Positions 1 through 7,835 of a stretch of 51,251 bases of DNA are shown one piece after another. The notes beneath the pieces were generated by a model. The model was given only the letters and a program-made list of their open reading frames with translations. It made no database searches and had not been told where the DNA came from. Position 1 is the stretch's first letter. Each line of letters begins with the position of its first letter. The translations under genes and the position numbers were made by a program. This stretch comes from an uncultured Bacteroidales bacterium (GTDB taxonomy: Bacteria > Bacteroidota > Bacteroidia > Bacteroidales > Bacteroidaceae): the NCBI GenBank assembly GCA_902771725.1, contig CACXXT010000018.1, positions 1-51,251 of the forward strand, given 5' to 3'.

Positions 1-113
1 AAGACTCGTGCCGTGGGGTCGGCAGCAAACTGATCACGGATGATGGGATTCTGTGCCTGCAGTCCTACGGCCAGGCACAGCATCAGGTTCAAGGATATAC
101 ACTTCGTTTTCAT
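1..113 (-). CDS. N-terminus of a secreted glycosidase, GH43-like (partial)
   Basis: Only the first 37 codons are inside the window; the gene continues beyond base 1. The visible protein starts MKTKCISLNLMLCLAVGLQA, a Sec signal peptide, followed by QNPIIRDQFAADPTARV. That mature N-terminus resembles secreted Bacteroidales GH43 enzymes (arabinofuranosidase/xylosidase type), which open with a similar 'NPIIRDQFTADPTARVF' segment before the first propeller blade. The catalytic residues lie outside the window, so the family call rests on this short match alone. A TACCTTTG -7 element lies 5 nt upstream of the ATG, so the mRNA may have almost no leader. It probably acts in the periplasm or at the outer membrane on plant polysaccharide. 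Confidence 0.6.
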   Translation of the reverse strand, partial: MKTKCISLNLMLCLAVGLQAQNPIIRDQFAADPTARV

Positions 114-118
114 GGGGG

Positions 119-126
119 CAAAGGTA
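119..126 (-). promoter_or_regulatory. -7 promoter element for the GH43-like gene
   Basis: Read on the minus strand this is TACCTTTG, a match to the Bacteroidetes -7 consensus TAnnTTTG. It ends 5 nt before the ATG at 113, so the predicted transcription start almost coincides with the start codon. No convincing -33 TTTG was seen at the expected spacing. Confidence 0.45.
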
Positions 127-202
127 CGACAATAAACCGAAGCCCGTTTACTGTCATGTTTCAAAAACATTACCAAATGTTTCTAACTCCTGCAGATAGC
201 CT

Positions 203-808
203 CTAAGCAGCAGGCATCACGGCACGATAGAGGTTGCAACCGATGAAATTGCCGAGGACAATGCTGAGGTAGAAGAGGAGGATTTCACCGATGTGTGCTG
301 CCCAAAAATCAAGGGGAACACAAAGGTAGTAGAAAGCGTCGGCAACGCAGTGGGGAAAGCCGCACATGATAAACAACGGCACTCCAAAGAGCAGGGGGAG
401 GTTCTTACCCTGACGGGCAAAGGTGACGGCTGTAGTCATGATGAAACCGCATCCGATGGCAAGCACACCACCTTTCAATGGGCCAACAGCCAGACGTCCT
501 TCGAGCACACCCTGCGCCGTCTCCTGAAGGGGCATGGGAGAACAGCGAGCGATAAGCGCCACGGCCAGACACCCCACGATGTTGCCCAGCAGAATCAGAA
601 GCAGGCTGCCGACCTCACCCTTGCGGATGAAGCCGGCAGTGCCTGTGTAGAGTTTCAAACTATAGTGTACCACGGTGAGCAGGCCAAAGGCGAAGAGCAC
701 CGCGCCCACAATACTTTTCTCGGCAAGGTAGCCGAAGCCTGCAATGCCGATGCAGACACCTGCGAGAAACGCAGAACGCAGGAGTTGGGAGAGGTTGGAA
801 ATCGACAT
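203..808 (-). CDS. Formate/nitrite transporter (FNT) family channel, short form
   Basis: A 201-residue hydrophobic protein with about six membrane segments. It carries FNT hallmarks in order: an 'LKLYTGTAGF' segment, 'ILLGNIVGC', 'GFPHCVADAFYY' (the usual G-F-x-H-x-V-A-x-x-x-Y/F loop with the central pore histidine) and 'IVLGNFIGC' near the C-terminus. FNT proteins are pentameric inner-membrane channels for formate, nitrite, hydrosulfide or acetate; the substrate here cannot be read from sequence. At 201 residues it is shorter than the usual 250-290, mainly at the N-terminus. ATG at 808 is preferred to the TTG two codons upstream. It lies 31 nt downstream of clpC on the same strand and may be cotranscribed with it. 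Confidence 0.8.
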   Translation of the reverse strand: MSISNLSQLLRSAFLAGVCIGIAGFGYLAEKSIVGAVLFAFGLLTVVHYSLKLYTGTAGFIRKGEVGSLLLILLGNIVGCLAVALIARCSPMPLQETAQGVLEGRLAVGPLKGGVLAIGCGFIMTTAVTFARQGKNLPLLFGVPLFIMCGFPHCVADAFYYLCVPLDFWAAHIGEILLFYLSIVLGNFIGCNLYRAVMPAA

Positions 809-839
809 AAGCAATTCAAAGCTAATTTATTGGGGCCGC

Positions 840-3362
840 CTATTGTTGGATGGGTTCGAGTGTCAGCTCCTTGGCATCGTCGGAGGCAGCATCCACACGC
901 ACGGTTTGTCCTTCGCGAAGCTTGGCGTCGAGAATGAGCTGGCAGAAGGGGTCTTCCACAGCCGTCTGCAACAAACGCTTCAGCGGTCGGGCACCAAACT
1001 GGACGTCGTAACCCTTGGACCCGAGCCAAGAGCGGGCAGCGTCGGTGAGTTCCATGTCGTAGCCCATCTCGCGGACGCGTTTCTGCAGCGGTCGCATCTC
1101 GATATCCACGATCTTGTGGAGGCTCTCCTTGGTCAGCTGGTCGAAGAAGATGATGTCGTCCAGACGGTTGAGAAACTCGGGCGAGAACTGCTTCTGCAGG
1201 GTTTTGCGGATGATGCCGCGTGCGTACTCTGGGTCGGCAGCATCGCCGCTGTTGAAACCGATGCCCTGACCAAACTCCTTCAGTTGACGTGTGCCGGTGT
1301 TGGAAGTCATGATGATGACGGTGTTGCGGAAATCCACGGTCGTGCCGTTGCCGTCAGTCAGCCGTCCCTCGTCCATCACCTGGAGGAGGACGTTGAAGAT
1401 ATCGGAGTGTGCCTTCTCGATCTCGTCGAGGAGCACGATGCTATACGGCTTGCGACGTACGCGGTCGGTCAGCTGTCCGCCTTCCTCATAGCCCACATAT
1501 CCCGGAGGTGCACCCACCATCCTGCTGACGGTGTGTTTCTCCATGTACTCCGACATGTCGACACGAATCAGCGCATCCTCGCTGCCGAAGAGTTCTACCG
1601 CCAGACGCTTGGTCAAGTATGTCTTTCCCACGCCCGTGGGTCCCAGGAACATGAACGTGCCGATGGGTTTGTTGGGGTCCTTCAGGCCCACGCGTGAACG
1701 CTGGATGGCGTGCACGAGCTTGTCTACGGCGTCGTCCTGTCCGACGACACTCCCCTTCAGGGCGGTGCCGAGGTTGCGCAGACGTTCGTTCTCGCTCTCT
1801 CCCACCCGCTGCACGGGTATTCCAGTCATCATTGCCACGACGTCAGCAATCTCCTGCTCTCCGATTTCCTCGCGCACCTCACTGAGCTGGTGTTCCCAGT
1901 CCTTCTTCATCTGCTCCAGTCTCATCTGCTCGTTGGCGAGCTGGTCGCGGTAGTCGGCAGCCAGTTCGTAGTTCTGTCTGGCGGCAGCTTCCTTCTTCAG
2001 TTCTGCCAAGTGGTGGCAGAGTTCCTCCTTTCGAAGTATATCCTCGCTGACAGGAACATTAATAAGATGCGAACGCGAGCCGGCTTCGTCCATGGCATCA
2101 ATAGCCTTGTCGGGCAAGCTGCGGTCGGTCATGTAGCGGTCGGTGAGTTTCACGCATGCCACGAGAGCCTCGTCCGAATAACGCACGTTGTGGTGCTCCT
2201 CGTAGCGTTCCTTGATTTGGCGAAGTATCTGGATGGTCTCCTCGACGGTGGTGGGGTCCACCATCACCTTCTGGAACCGTCGCTCCAGGGCTCCGTCCTT
2301 CTCGATACTCTTCTTGTACTCGTCGATTGTCGTAGCTCCGATGCACTGCACCTCGCCGCGAGCCAATGCCGGTTTCAGCATATTGGCTGCATCCATGGTG
2401 CCGGCAGCAGATCCAGCTCCGATGATGGTGTGGATCTCGTCGATGAAGAGGATGATCTCCTTGTGCTCGTGGAGTTCGTTGATGATTGCCTTGAGGCGTT
2501 CCTCGAACTGACCACGGTACTTGGTACCGGCGACCACAGCCGCCATATCCAGGACAATGACTCGCTTGTCGAATAGCAGACGCGCAACCTTGCGCTGGGT
2601 GATGCGCAGTGCCAGCCCCTCGACGATGGCGCTCTTGCCCACACCGGGCAGACCGATGAGTATGGGGTTGTTCTTCTTGCGGCGGCATAGGATCTGCGCC
2701 ACGCGCTCAATCTCGCGCTCACGTCCGACGATAGGATCCAGCAGTCCTTCCTCGGCAGCCTTGGTGAGGTCTGTGCCGAAGGTGTCCAGCGCCGGAGTGC
2801 CGCTGCCCTTACCCTTGCGGGTGCCGGCAGAGGTTTGTGTCTGAGCGCCCTGCTGTCCGGGTCGTCCGCTGTCGTGCGGATCTTCCTCCTCGTCCTCGTC
2901 GTCTTCGTCCTCGTCGGTGTAGCCGAATCCCGCCTGGGGATCCTGTTTCTGGGTGAGTGTGTTCTTCACCTGCTGGTAGTCCACCCCCATATCCTGCAGT
3001 TGCCGGCACACGGGTTCGTCGCCACTGCGTAGCATTGCCAGCAGCAGGTGTTCCGTGTCTGCCGACTCAGCCTGCATGGCACGTGCCTCCAGGAGCATCA
3101 GTCTGATGATGCGGCTAGCAGCGTCGCTCAGGAGGGGGTCATTCTGCAGCGCGCCTTTCACTACGGCGTTCTCCAGTCGCTGTCGTATCTCCATCAAGTC
3201 TACTCCAAGGCTACGCAGGATGGATGTTGCAGTGCATGACTCCTCTCTCAGCATAGCCAGCAGCAGGTGCTCCGGCTCCACCACGGGGCTGTGGAGGCGC
3301 ACGGCTTCCTCTTTGCCGAAAGACAGGATTTCAGTTATTTGTGGTGACATTTTGTTCTCCAT
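840..3362 (-). CDS. clpC: ClpC-type AAA+ unfoldase of the Clp protease
   Basis: An 840-residue Hsp100 protein. Order of domains: a Clp N-domain double repeat (about residues 5-145, with two 'EHLLLAMLR' copies), an acidic Asp/Glu linker, AAA-1 with Walker [10 protein letters not shown] (about 236) and Walker B ILFIDEIH, a middle UvrB/C-like helix pair (about 430-470, '[20 protein letters not shown]'), and AAA-2 with Walker A GPTGVGKT (about 572) and Walker [12 protein letters not shown]. The UVR-type middle and domain order identify ClpC rather than ClpA or ClpB. It unfolds substrates and feeds them to ClpP, which is not in the window. Residue 2 of the AAA-1 P-loop is Leu where many ClpC proteins have Glu. 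An alternative ATG four codons downstream (3350) is equally plausible. Confidence 0.95.
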   Translation of the reverse strand: MENKMSPQITEILSFGKEEAVRLHSPVVEPEHLLLAMLREESCTATSILRSLGVDLMEIRQRLENAVVKGALQNDPLLSDAASRIIRLMLLEARAMQAESADTEHLLLAMLRSGDEPVCRQLQDMGVDYQQVKNTLTQKQDPQAGFGYTDEDEDDEDEEEDPHDSGRPGQQGAQTQTSAGTRKGKGSGTPALDTFGTDLTKAAEEGLLDPIVGREREIERVAQILCRRKKNNPILIGLPGVGKSAIVEGLALRITQRKVARLLFDKRVIVLDMAAVVAGTKYRGQFEERLKAIINELHEHKEIILFIDEIHTIIGAGSAAGTMDAANMLKPALARGEVQCIGATTIDEYKKSIEKDGALERRFQKVMVDPTTVEETIQILRQIKERYEEHHNVRYSDEALVACVKLTDRYMTDRSLPDKAIDAMDEAGSRSHLINVPVSEDILRKEELCHHLAELKKEAAARQNYELAADYRDQLANEQMRLEQMKKDWEHQLSEVREEIGEQEIADVVAMMTGIPVQRVGESENERLRNLGTALKGSVVGQDDAVDKLVHAIQRSRVGLKDPNKPIGTFMFLGPTGVGKTYLTKRLAVELFGSEDALIRVDMSEYMEKHTVSRMVGAPPGYVGYEEGGQLTDRVRRKPYSIVLLDEIEKAHSDIFNVLLQVMDEGRLTDGNGTTVDFRNTVIIMTSNTGTRQLKEFGQGIGFNSGDAADPEYARGIIRKTLQKQFSPEFLNRLDDIIFFDQLTKESLHKIVDIEMRPLQKRVREMGYDMELTDAARSWLGSKGYDVQFGARPLKRLLQTAVEDPFCQLILDAKLREGQTVRVDAASDDAKELTLEPIQQ

Positions 3363-3403
3363 ATATTCTCTCTTTTACCGTTAATTGGTTTCTGGGGTTA
3401 GAA

Positions 3404-3438
3404 AGAGGCAACCTCGCTATTGTGCGCTGATTGCCTCT
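3404..3438 (-). terminator. Intrinsic terminator after tRNA-Arg
   Basis: On the minus strand an 8-bp stem (AGAGGCAA / TTGCCTCT) closes a loop with a small inner stem and is followed by TTCT. It begins 5 nt beyond the tRNA 3' end, so it most likely ends the tRNA transcript before clpC. Confidence 0.6.
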
Positions 3439-3442
3439 TCCG

Positions 3443-3516
3443 TGACTCCTATAGGATTCAAACCTATAACCTTCTGATCCGTAGTCAGATGCTCTATTCA
3501 GTTGAGCTAAGGAGCC
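3443..3516 (-). tRNA. tRNA-Arg (anticodon ACG)
   Basis: A 74-nt cloverleaf on the minus strand. The acceptor stem GGCTCCT pairs with AGGAGTC (one G-U pair), the discriminator is A, the D-arm contains AGCTCA, the anticodon stem CTGAC/ATCAG frames the loop with anticodon ACG, and the T-arm is TATAG-GTTTGAAT-CCTATA. CCA is not encoded. A34 would be deaminated to inosine to read CGU/CGC/CGA. Confidence 0.95.
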
Positions 3517-3539
3517 ATCATATACCCTCAAAAACGCTG

Positions 3540-3571
3540 CAAAGATAGGTCTTTTCAGTGAAACGTGCAAA
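3540..3571 (-). promoter_or_regulatory. Promoter of tRNA-Arg
   Basis: Minus-strand TTTG (3571-3568), a 20-bp spacer, then TATCTTTG (3547-3540). This is the canonical Bacteroidetes -33/-7 arrangement, 23 nt upstream of the mature tRNA 5' end. Confidence 0.75.
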
Positions 3572-3649
3572 TTTTGGGGCATTTTTCTTCCGAAAAACTG
3601 ACTTTCGTCAATCAGTTCGGATGCAGAGCCTCGGATTCGGTGAGTTTTC

Positions 3650-5701
3650 TCACTTCAGGAGGTCTACGCTGCGCTTGACGAATCTCGTCAGGGCTTCGCC
3701 CTTGAGGAGGCCGTTCTGCAGCAGTGCGAGGTCTATGAGCTGGTGGACCAGGCTGTTGCCTGCGGCATACCCGGATAGGACTTCGCGCTTCTTGCCTTCC
3801 TCGGCTTCGATATCGTCCGTACACTTCTTCATGTCCTCACGCTCGGCGTCGGTGATCTCGTCGTACTTCTTCTTGTCCTGCTCCGCCTGCATGACAGCCT
3901 TGCGAGCGCGCAGTCCACGCAGTTCAGCCTCAATGGGCTTCAGGGCTTCCGAGGTCTGGGCCTCGCTGTCGGTCAGCACACTCTTGATGAGCTCGGAATC
4001 GGTGTTCAGCACCAGGGAGTACATATCTGGCATTTCTCCGTAGAATCCCATTCCTGGCTGTATGCGTGCCATGTCCTTCATGCGTCGCATGTATTCGCTC
4101 TGGGTGATCACGATAGGCATGGCCTCTGCACCCATGGCACGCGTCTCCACGTGGTACGTCGTTTTGTCAGTCTTGGGAACCTGTGTCTCGAAGACTGCTG
4201 ACAGATTGGCAGAGCGCTCTTCTTCGAGCTCCTCGCCGTGTGCGTCCTCCTTCTCGATCAGGCGGTCTATGACATCAGCGTCCACACGCGTGAAGGTCGT
4301 CTTCTCGAGTTTGCGCTCCAGCATCTGGACCAGCGGTGTATCCAACTGACCGTCCAGAAGCAGGACGTTGTAGCCCTTCGCGTGCGCGGCATCTATATAG
4401 GTGTAGTGCTCATCGCGGTCGGCGGCATAGAGGTAGACGAGCTGTCCGTCCTTGTTCGTCTGCTGGTCCTTGATTAGCGTCTGGTACTCATCCAGCGTGT
4501 AATATTTTCCTTCCGTATCCTTCAGCAGGAAGAATGCTTTTGCCTTGTCGTAGAAGTCGTCCTCGGTCAGCATACCATAGGAGATGAAGATCTTGAGGTC
4601 GTCCCATTTCTCCTCGAATTCCTTGCGGTCGGCCTTGAAGAGGGAGCTGAGGCGGTCGGCCACTTTCTTGGTGATGTAACCGCTGATTTTCTTCACGTTG
4701 CTGTCGCTCTGGAGGTACGAGCGCGAGACGTTCAGGGGGATGTCTGGCGAGTCGATAGTGCCATGGAGCAGCGTCAGGAAGTCAGGCACGATGCCTTCCA
4801 CCTGGTCGGTCACGAAGACCTGGTTGCAATAGAGTTGGATCTTGTTGCGCTGCAGGTCGAGGTTGTTCTTGATTTTCGGGAAATAGAGCACACCGGTGAG
4901 GTTGAACGGATAGTCCACGTTCAGGTGAATCCAGAACAGGGGTTCGTCTGCCATGGGATAGAGCTGGCGGTAGAATGCCTTGTAGTCCTCATCCTTCAGT
5001 TCGCTGGGCTTGCGAGTCCACAGGGGAGTGGTGTCGTTGACTTGGTTATCCTCGTCGGTGTCCTGCATCTTGCCTTCCTTCCACTCCTGCTTCTTTCCGA
5101 ACACCACGGGCACGGGCAGGAAGTGGCAGTACTTCTTCAGCAGTCCTTCGAGTTTCTCTTTCTCCAGGAATTCCTTGCAGTCCTCCGAGAGGTGCATGAC
5201 GATATCCGTGCCACGGTCTTGCTTGTCGATTTCCTCGAGCGTGAATTCCGGCGAGCCGTCGCAGCTCCACTTCACAGCCGGAGCATCCTGATAGCTCTTC
5301 GTGAGAATGTCCACGCGGTCGCTGACCATGAAGGAACTGTAGAATCCCAGTCCGAAGTGACCGATGATGGCGTTGGCATCTTCCTTGTACTTGTCCAGGA
5401 AGTCATTGGCTCCGGAGAAGGCTATCTGATTGATATACTTGTCGATTTCCTCTGCCGTCATACCGATACCGCGGTCGCTGACGGTGATGGTACCAGCTTC
5501 TGTGTCCACGCTCACGGTGACTTTCAGTTCTCCCATTTCGCCCTGGAAGTCGCCCTTGCCGGCCAGTGTCTTCAGCTTCTGTGTGGCATCCACAGCGTTG
5601 CTCACGATCTCACGGATGAAAATCTCGTGGTCCGAATAGAGGAATTTCTTGATGACCGGGAAGATGTTCTCGGTCGTTACTCCGATATTACCTTTTTGCA
5701 T
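3650..5701 (-). CDS. htpG: HtpG, Hsp90-family chaperone
   Basis: A 683-residue cytosolic Hsp90 homologue. The N-terminal GHKL ATPase domain shows the Bergerat-fold motifs: the 'REIVSNAVDA' helix, DRGIGM (about residue 79) and GHFGLGFYSSFMVSD (about 112-126). The middle domain follows ('LYFPKIKNNLDLQRNKIQLYC' region, split by family convention), and the C-terminal dimerisation domain has no MEEVD tail, as expected for bacteria. Its length is normal for Bacteroidetes, which are longer than the E. coli protein. It is transcribed as a single gene behind a near-perfect sigma-54 element, which suggests stress-activator control rather than housekeeping expression. Confidence 0.96.
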   Translation of the reverse strand: MQKGNIGVTTENIFPVIKKFLYSDHEIFIREIVSNAVDATQKLKTLAGKGDFQGEMGELKVTVSVDTEAGTITVSDRGIGMTAEEIDKYINQIAFSGANDFLDKYKEDANAIIGHFGLGFYSSFMVSDRVDILTKSYQDAPAVKWSCDGSPEFTLEEIDKQDRGTDIVMHLSEDCKEFLEKEKLEGLLKKYCHFLPVPVVFGKKQEWKEGKMQDTDEDNQVNDTTPLWTRKPSELKDEDYKAFYRQLYPMADEPLFWIHLNVDYPFNLTGVLYFPKIKNNLDLQRNKIQLYCNQVFVTDQVEGIVPDFLTLLHGTIDSPDIPLNVSRSYLQSDSNVKKISGYITKKVADRLSSLFKADRKEFEEKWDDLKIFISYGMLTEDDFYDKAKAFFLLKDTEGKYYTLDEYQTLIKDQQTNKDGQLVYLYAADRDEHYTYIDAAHAKGYNVLLLDGQLDTPLVQMLERKLEKTTFTRVDADVIDRLIEKEDAHGEELEEERSANLSAVFETQVPKTDKTTYHVETRAMGAEAMPIVITQSEYMRRMKDMARIQPGMGFYGEMPDMYSLVLNTDSELIKSVLTDSEAQTSEALKPIEAELRGLRARKAVMQAEQDKKKYDEITDAEREDMKKCTDDIEAEEGKKREVLSGYAAGNSLVHQLIDLALLQNGLLKGEALTRFVKRSVDLLK

Positions 5702-5762
5702 GATGTTTTTGTATTTTTAATTGATGTTTCGAATTCTTTATAGAACAATTCATCTTCTTCCC

Positions 5763-5779
5763 AGCAAAAAGCGTGCCAA
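5763..5779 (-). promoter_or_regulatory. Predicted sigma-54 (-24/-12) promoter of htpG
   Basis: Minus-strand TTGGCACGCTTTTTGCT matches the sigma-54 consensus TTGGCACG-N4-TTGCT at every fixed position, with the GG and GC doublets in correct register. It predicts a start near 5752, giving a leader of about 50 nt before the htpG ATG. No TAnnTTTG box was found in the same gap. Confidence 0.7.
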
Positions 5780-5784
5780 AACGA

Positions 5785-5814
5785 ATCCCCGCCGAATGAG
5801 AGTTCAGCGGGGAT
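5785..5814 (-). terminator. Hairpin terminator between rnfA and htpG
   Basis: A 12-bp stem (ATCCCCGCTGAA with its partner, one G-U on the minus strand) and a 6-nt loop, followed by TCGTTTTGG. It lies 44 nt past the rnfA stop, just upstream of the htpG promoter. The U-run is weak, so termination may be partial. Confidence 0.55.
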
Positions 5815-5857
5815 GACAAGTATGAACGAAAAGGTTTTTCGAGGGGACGGCTGCGGA

Positions 5858-6475
5858 TCAGAGTCCGAAGACCTTGGCCAGGCCGTTGTCCACGCCACCG
5901 AAGCCCATGAATGCCATGGCCAGCAGACCGGCAACGACGAGGGCGATGGGCATGCCCTGCATTCCCTTGGGCACATCCATCATGGCGAGCTGCTCGCGGA
6001 TGGCAGCGAAGATGGTCAGGGCGAGACCGAAGCCGAGGGCGGTGCTGACGGCATAGACTACGCCTGTGAGCAGATTGGGCTCCAGACCTTGGGCATTGTA
6101 GGTACCCTGAGCCACGAGGATGGCCACACCGAGGATGCAGCAGTTGGTGGTGATCAGGGGGAGGAACACGCCGAGTGCCTGGTACAGCGCCGGCGACACC
6201 TTCTTCAGCACAATTTCCACCATCTGCACGAGGGCGGCAATGACGAGGATGAAGGCGATGGTCTGCAGGTACACGAGGTCGTACTTGATGAGCAGGATCT
6301 GGATGAGATAGGTGACAATCGTGGCTATCGTGAGCACGAAAGCAACGGCTGCGGACATTCCGAGGGCGGTGTCCACTTTCTTCGACACACCAAGGAACGG
6401 GCAGATTCCGAGGAACTGCGAGAACACGATGTTGTTGACGAAGATTGCCGAGAAGAATATTAGTAAGTAGGCCAT
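5858..6475 (-). CDS. rnfA: RnfA, membrane subunit of the Rnf ferredoxin:NAD+ oxidoreductase
   Basis: A 205-residue integral membrane protein with six predicted helices and the RnfA/NqrE signature 'NNIVFSQFLGICPFLGVS' at the N-terminus and 'TNCCILGVA' in the middle. In the Rnf complex, RnfA and RnfE form the antiparallel membrane pair that holds an intramembrane iron-sulfur centre and the ion path. It is last in the operon rnfBCDGEA. Its start codon is 14 nt downstream of one arm of a palindromic repeat doublet that fills the gap to rnfE. NqrE is the alternative, but the RnfB and RnfC neighbours settle the call. Confidence 0.93.
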   Translation of the reverse strand: MAYLLIFFSAIFVNNIVFSQFLGICPFLGVSKKVDTALGMSAAVAFVLTIATIVTYLIQILLIKYDLVYLQTIAFILVIAALVQMVEIVLKKVSPALYQALGVFLPLITTNCCILGVAILVAQGTYNAQGLEPNLLTGVVYAVSTALGFGLALTIFAAIREQLAMMDVPKGMQGMPIALVVAGLLAMAFMGFGGVDNGLAKVFGL

Positions 6476-6489
6476 AATAGTAAAGAGCG

Positions 6490-6630
6490 GACTCTCCCCC
6501 CGCCCTCCCTGTTAGGGAGGGAGCAGAATGTTTTGCTATTTGAAGGAAAGAGCCATTAAATAGTGAGAGAATGTTTACATTACTTTGTGGTAACCAGTCC
6601 CTCCCTAACAGGGAGGGCGGGGGGAGAGTC
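6490..6630. repeat. Inverted pair of GC-rich palindromes (REPIN-like), rnfE-rnfA gap
   Basis: Two 33-nt arms, 6490-6522 and 6598-6630, are exact reverse complements of each other and are separated by 75 bp of AT-rich spacer. Each arm also contains its own small palindrome CCCTCCCTGTTAGGGAGGG. The right arm reaches the first base of the rnfE stop codon. The arrangement matches a REP doublet. The same core recurs between rnfC and rnfD. Confidence 0.85.
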
Positions 6631-7214
6631 TAGATCTTCGCCGTCTTCTTCACGATAGCAATCAGATAGCCCAGCGCGATGAAGGCACCAGGAGCGAGGA
6701 CGAAGAGGAGCATGCCGTAGTTCTCGGAGTAGAGCGTGGCGCCGAAGAGCTTGCCGGTGCCGAGGAGTTCACGGATACCGCCGAGCAGGGTCAGGGCAAT
6801 GGTGAAGCCGAGGCCGATACCGATGCCGTCGAAGAGGCTCTCCACGGGACCGTTCTTGGCTGCGAAGGCTTCGGCCCGACCGAGGATGATGCAGTTCACC
6901 ACAATCAGGGGGATGAACAGACCCAGGGTCTTATAGACCTCAGGAGTATAGGCTTGCATGATCATCTGCAGGGCGGTGACCAGGCTGGCAATCACGACGA
7001 TGTACGAGGGGATTCGCACCTGGTCGGGAATGAGGGTCTTGATGCACGAGATGATGAGGTTGGAGAAGATGAGCACAGCCATGGTGGCCAGACCCATCGA
7101 CATACCGTTGATGGCGCTGGAAGTGGTTCCCAGCGTGGGGCACATACCCAGGAGAAGAACGAAGGTCGGGTTCTCCTTGAGGATGCCGTTCCAAAGAATC
7201 TTGAAGTATTTCAT
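6630..7214 (-). CDS. rnfE: RnfE, membrane subunit of the Rnf complex
   Basis: A 194-residue, six-helix membrane protein beginning MKYFKILWNGILKENPTFVL. It contains 'LLGMCPTLGTTSSAINGMSMG' in two overlapping motifs and 'VNCIILGRAEAFA', the RnfE/NqrD counterparts of the RnfA motifs, with the cysteines that ligate the membrane Fe-S centre. It pairs with RnfA. It starts 12 nt after rnfG; its stop codon abuts the arm of a palindromic repeat, so the repeat sits exactly at the 3' end of the gene. Confidence 0.93.
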   Translation of the reverse strand: MKYFKILWNGILKENPTFVLLLGMCPTLGTTSSAINGMSMGLATMAVLIFSNLIISCIKTLIPDQVRIPSYIVVIASLVTALQMIMQAYTPEVYKTLGLFIPLIVVNCIILGRAEAFAAKNGPVESLFDGIGIGLGFTIALTLLGGIRELLGTGKLFGATLYSENYGMLLFVLAPGAFIALGYLIAIVKKTAKI

Positions 7215-7226
7215 AATCGTTCCTCC

Positions 7227-7835
7227 TTAGTTTTTAGGTTGTTGCTGCTGGCTTGCACCGGTCTGACCGTCGGTAGCGCTGGCACCAGCATAGGCGTGGA
7301 ATGCCATGTTGACGGCACGCAGGAATGCGCGTGAGGTGATGGTGGAAGCGGTGATGGCGTCCACGTCGCCGCCGTCCTTCGAGACGGTGAGCTCCTTCTG
7401 CCCGGGATTCTTGCCGATGATATCGCCTTTCTGTCCTTTCTGGAACCAGTCGCCAGCCTTGGCACCCAGTCCAGGGGTCTCGGCATGTTCCAGAATGGTG
7501 TAGCCCTTGATGGATCCAGCCTCGTCGAAACCGACAAGGACCTTCAGGGTGCCGCCGAAGCCGTTGGGGTCAATAGCCTGCACGGCTACGCCCTGGTTCG
7601 TAGCATAGATGACAACGGGATTGCCATTGGCATCCTCGGCCTCGGTGGTCTGCTGAACCTGGGCGTCGGAAACGCCCAGCACACTGTTGATGCCCTCGGC
7701 CAGGGTGCGTGCCTTGTTCTCTTCGATGGGGCCTGCCGTGATCTTGTTCACGTAGGCCAATGCTCCTGCGGCGATGACCGAGATGAGGGTCAGCACACAG
7801 AGCATATTCGGAAGTGTTGATGGTAGCTTTTTCAT
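7227..7835 (-). CDS. rnfG: RnfG, FMN-binding subunit of the Rnf complex
   Basis: A 202-residue protein with one N-terminal membrane anchor (about residues 9-28) and a periplasmic FMN-binding domain. The stretch 'DAITAST' near residue 160 fits the ApbE flavin-transfer motif Dxx(S/T)(G/A)(A/S)T, so FMN should be linked to the final Thr; the usual 'SGAT' is here 'TAST'. The C-terminus is Gln/Asn-rich and probably disordered. It overlaps rnfD by 4 nt (ATGA), which indicates translational coupling. RnfG relays electrons in the membrane part of the complex. Confidence 0.92.
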   Translation of the reverse strand: MKKLPSTLPNMLCVLTLISVIAAGALAYVNKITAGPIEENKARTLAEGINSVLGVSDAQVQQTTEAEDANGNPVVIYATNQGVAVQAIDPNGFGGTLKVLVGFDEAGSIKGYTILEHAETPGLGAKAGDWFQKGQKGDIIGKNPGQKELTVSKDGGDVDAITASTITSRAFLRAVNMAFHAYAGASATDGQTGASQQQQPKN

